Assembly (NCBI GenBank): GCA_964019655.1
Contig: CAXHTR010000007.1
Location: 558,001-622,000, forward strand
DNA: 64,000 bases
Direction of reading: 5' to 3'
Source of the DNA: Perkinsela sp. pyNocScin1
Taxonomy: Eukaryota; Euglenozoa; Kinetoplastea; Prokinetoplastida; Perkinselidae
Below are positions 63,774 to 64,000 of this stretch, one piece after another. Both the position numbers and the translations under genes were made by a program. Within the stretch, counting starts at the first letter, position 1. Every line of letters begins with the position of its first letter. The notes beneath the pieces are model-generated. The model was not told where the DNA came from, ran no database searches, and saw only the letters and a program-made list of their open reading frames with translations.

Positions 63774-64000
63774 ATGACAATGATCTCAATCATCCTCGCA
63801 TCCATGGCTGACGATAGTCTTGGTAGAGCAAACATCGACGCCATGCCACTCGAAGCGCTTCTCTCACTCTTCCTTGAAAATATCAAGTACAAAGACAAGC
63901 TCTTTGATAAAGAAAACGATATCGACCTCAATTCTGAATGCTTCACGTACGAGGACACTGAAGAAAGGTCGCTCTTAGCAATTAGCATCCCTCATGACGG
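63774..64000 (+). CDS. LRR family gene, 5' part (runs off window)
   Basis: Open to the edge with no stop. Reads MTMISIILASMADDSLGRANIDAM, LEALLSLFLENI, then DKENDIDLNSECF in the place of the cap. The ADDSLGRxxIDxM head and LLSLFLEN helix identify the family, class A by the LGR motif. The cap is degenerate, with no Trp so far. The in-frame ATG at 63804 is an alternative start (MADDSLGR). Confidence 0.7.
   Translation, partial: MTMISIILASMADDSLGRANIDAMPLEALLSLFLENIKYKDKLFDKENDIDLNSECFTYEDTEERSLLAISIPHD

Noticed and set aside
1-64000. tRNA, rRNA, CRISPR, telomere repeats, bacterial-type operons
   Set aside because: I looked for B-box-like GGTTCGAATCC words, TTAGGG arrays and spaced direct repeats and found none convincing. 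Gene style and CDS content are eukaryotic.

Overview
The window looks like nuclear DNA of a protist with very compact, intron-free genes on long same-strand runs. Three blocks are visible: + strand (about 0.1-6.7 kb), - strand (7.2-41.96 kb) and + strand (42.97-64 kb). The first two converge at 6697-7210 and the last two diverge at 41958-42967. Several genes have a pyrimidine tract and a TAG/CAG a few bases before the ATG, as expected for spliced-leader trans-splicing. Directional clusters plus these acceptors suggest a kinetoplastid-like euglenozoan. A Perkinsela-type endosymbiont is my best guess, but this is an inference from layout; no spliced-leader, rRNA or kinetoplast gene is present to prove it.

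The dominant content is one enormous family of leucine-rich-repeat (LRR) proteins: 40 apparently intact genes, one running off the right edge, and nine broken copies or relics. All share a short hydrophobic N-terminus ending near Ala/Ser-Asp, a capping module that at its best reads C-x-W-x-G-V-x-C-D-x-x-x-x-V-x-x-I-x-W (like the LRRNT_2 cap of plant-type LRR proteins), and then 23-residue repeats of the form LPxxLxxLxLxxNxFSGxxDLxx. I use three classes. Class A (about 220-480 residues, 5-16 repeats) has a head like ADPxLGRxDxxxLSDQxxMELLV. Class B (about 203-226 residues) has TDQQMxELFFTPDD followed by GDEDDACSWxGVxC and five short repeats. Class C (about 212-253 residues) has a different head, a conserved WLPPxL, TRxLPRxL and NPIxxVYVxNxxLP pattern, and often an NGxKxDxRV tail. 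None shows a transmembrane segment after the N-terminus, so secreted or lumenal proteins are the simplest reading. Their partner is unknown.

Seven ordinary genes are scattered among the LRR genes: a CCDC124/Lso2-like ribosome-associated protein and a CCCH zinc-finger protein on the - block; an R3H protein, an ER thioredoxin-fold protein with a KEEL end, the ribosome-biogenesis factor EBP2, a TMEM184/Ost-alpha membrane protein and a dithiol glutaredoxin on the right + block. This interspersion argues for a chromosome-internal location.

The LRR loci show birth and death in progress: tandem pairs and triplets of recent duplicates, two genes broken by a single in-frame TAA, one by a frameshift, several by repeat-to-repeat deletions or loss of the cap, and fading relics. 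Two related 167-190 bp elements with hAT-like termini lie between genes. Many start codons were moved from the longest open frame to the internal ATG that begins the conserved hydrophobic head; these choices are noted.
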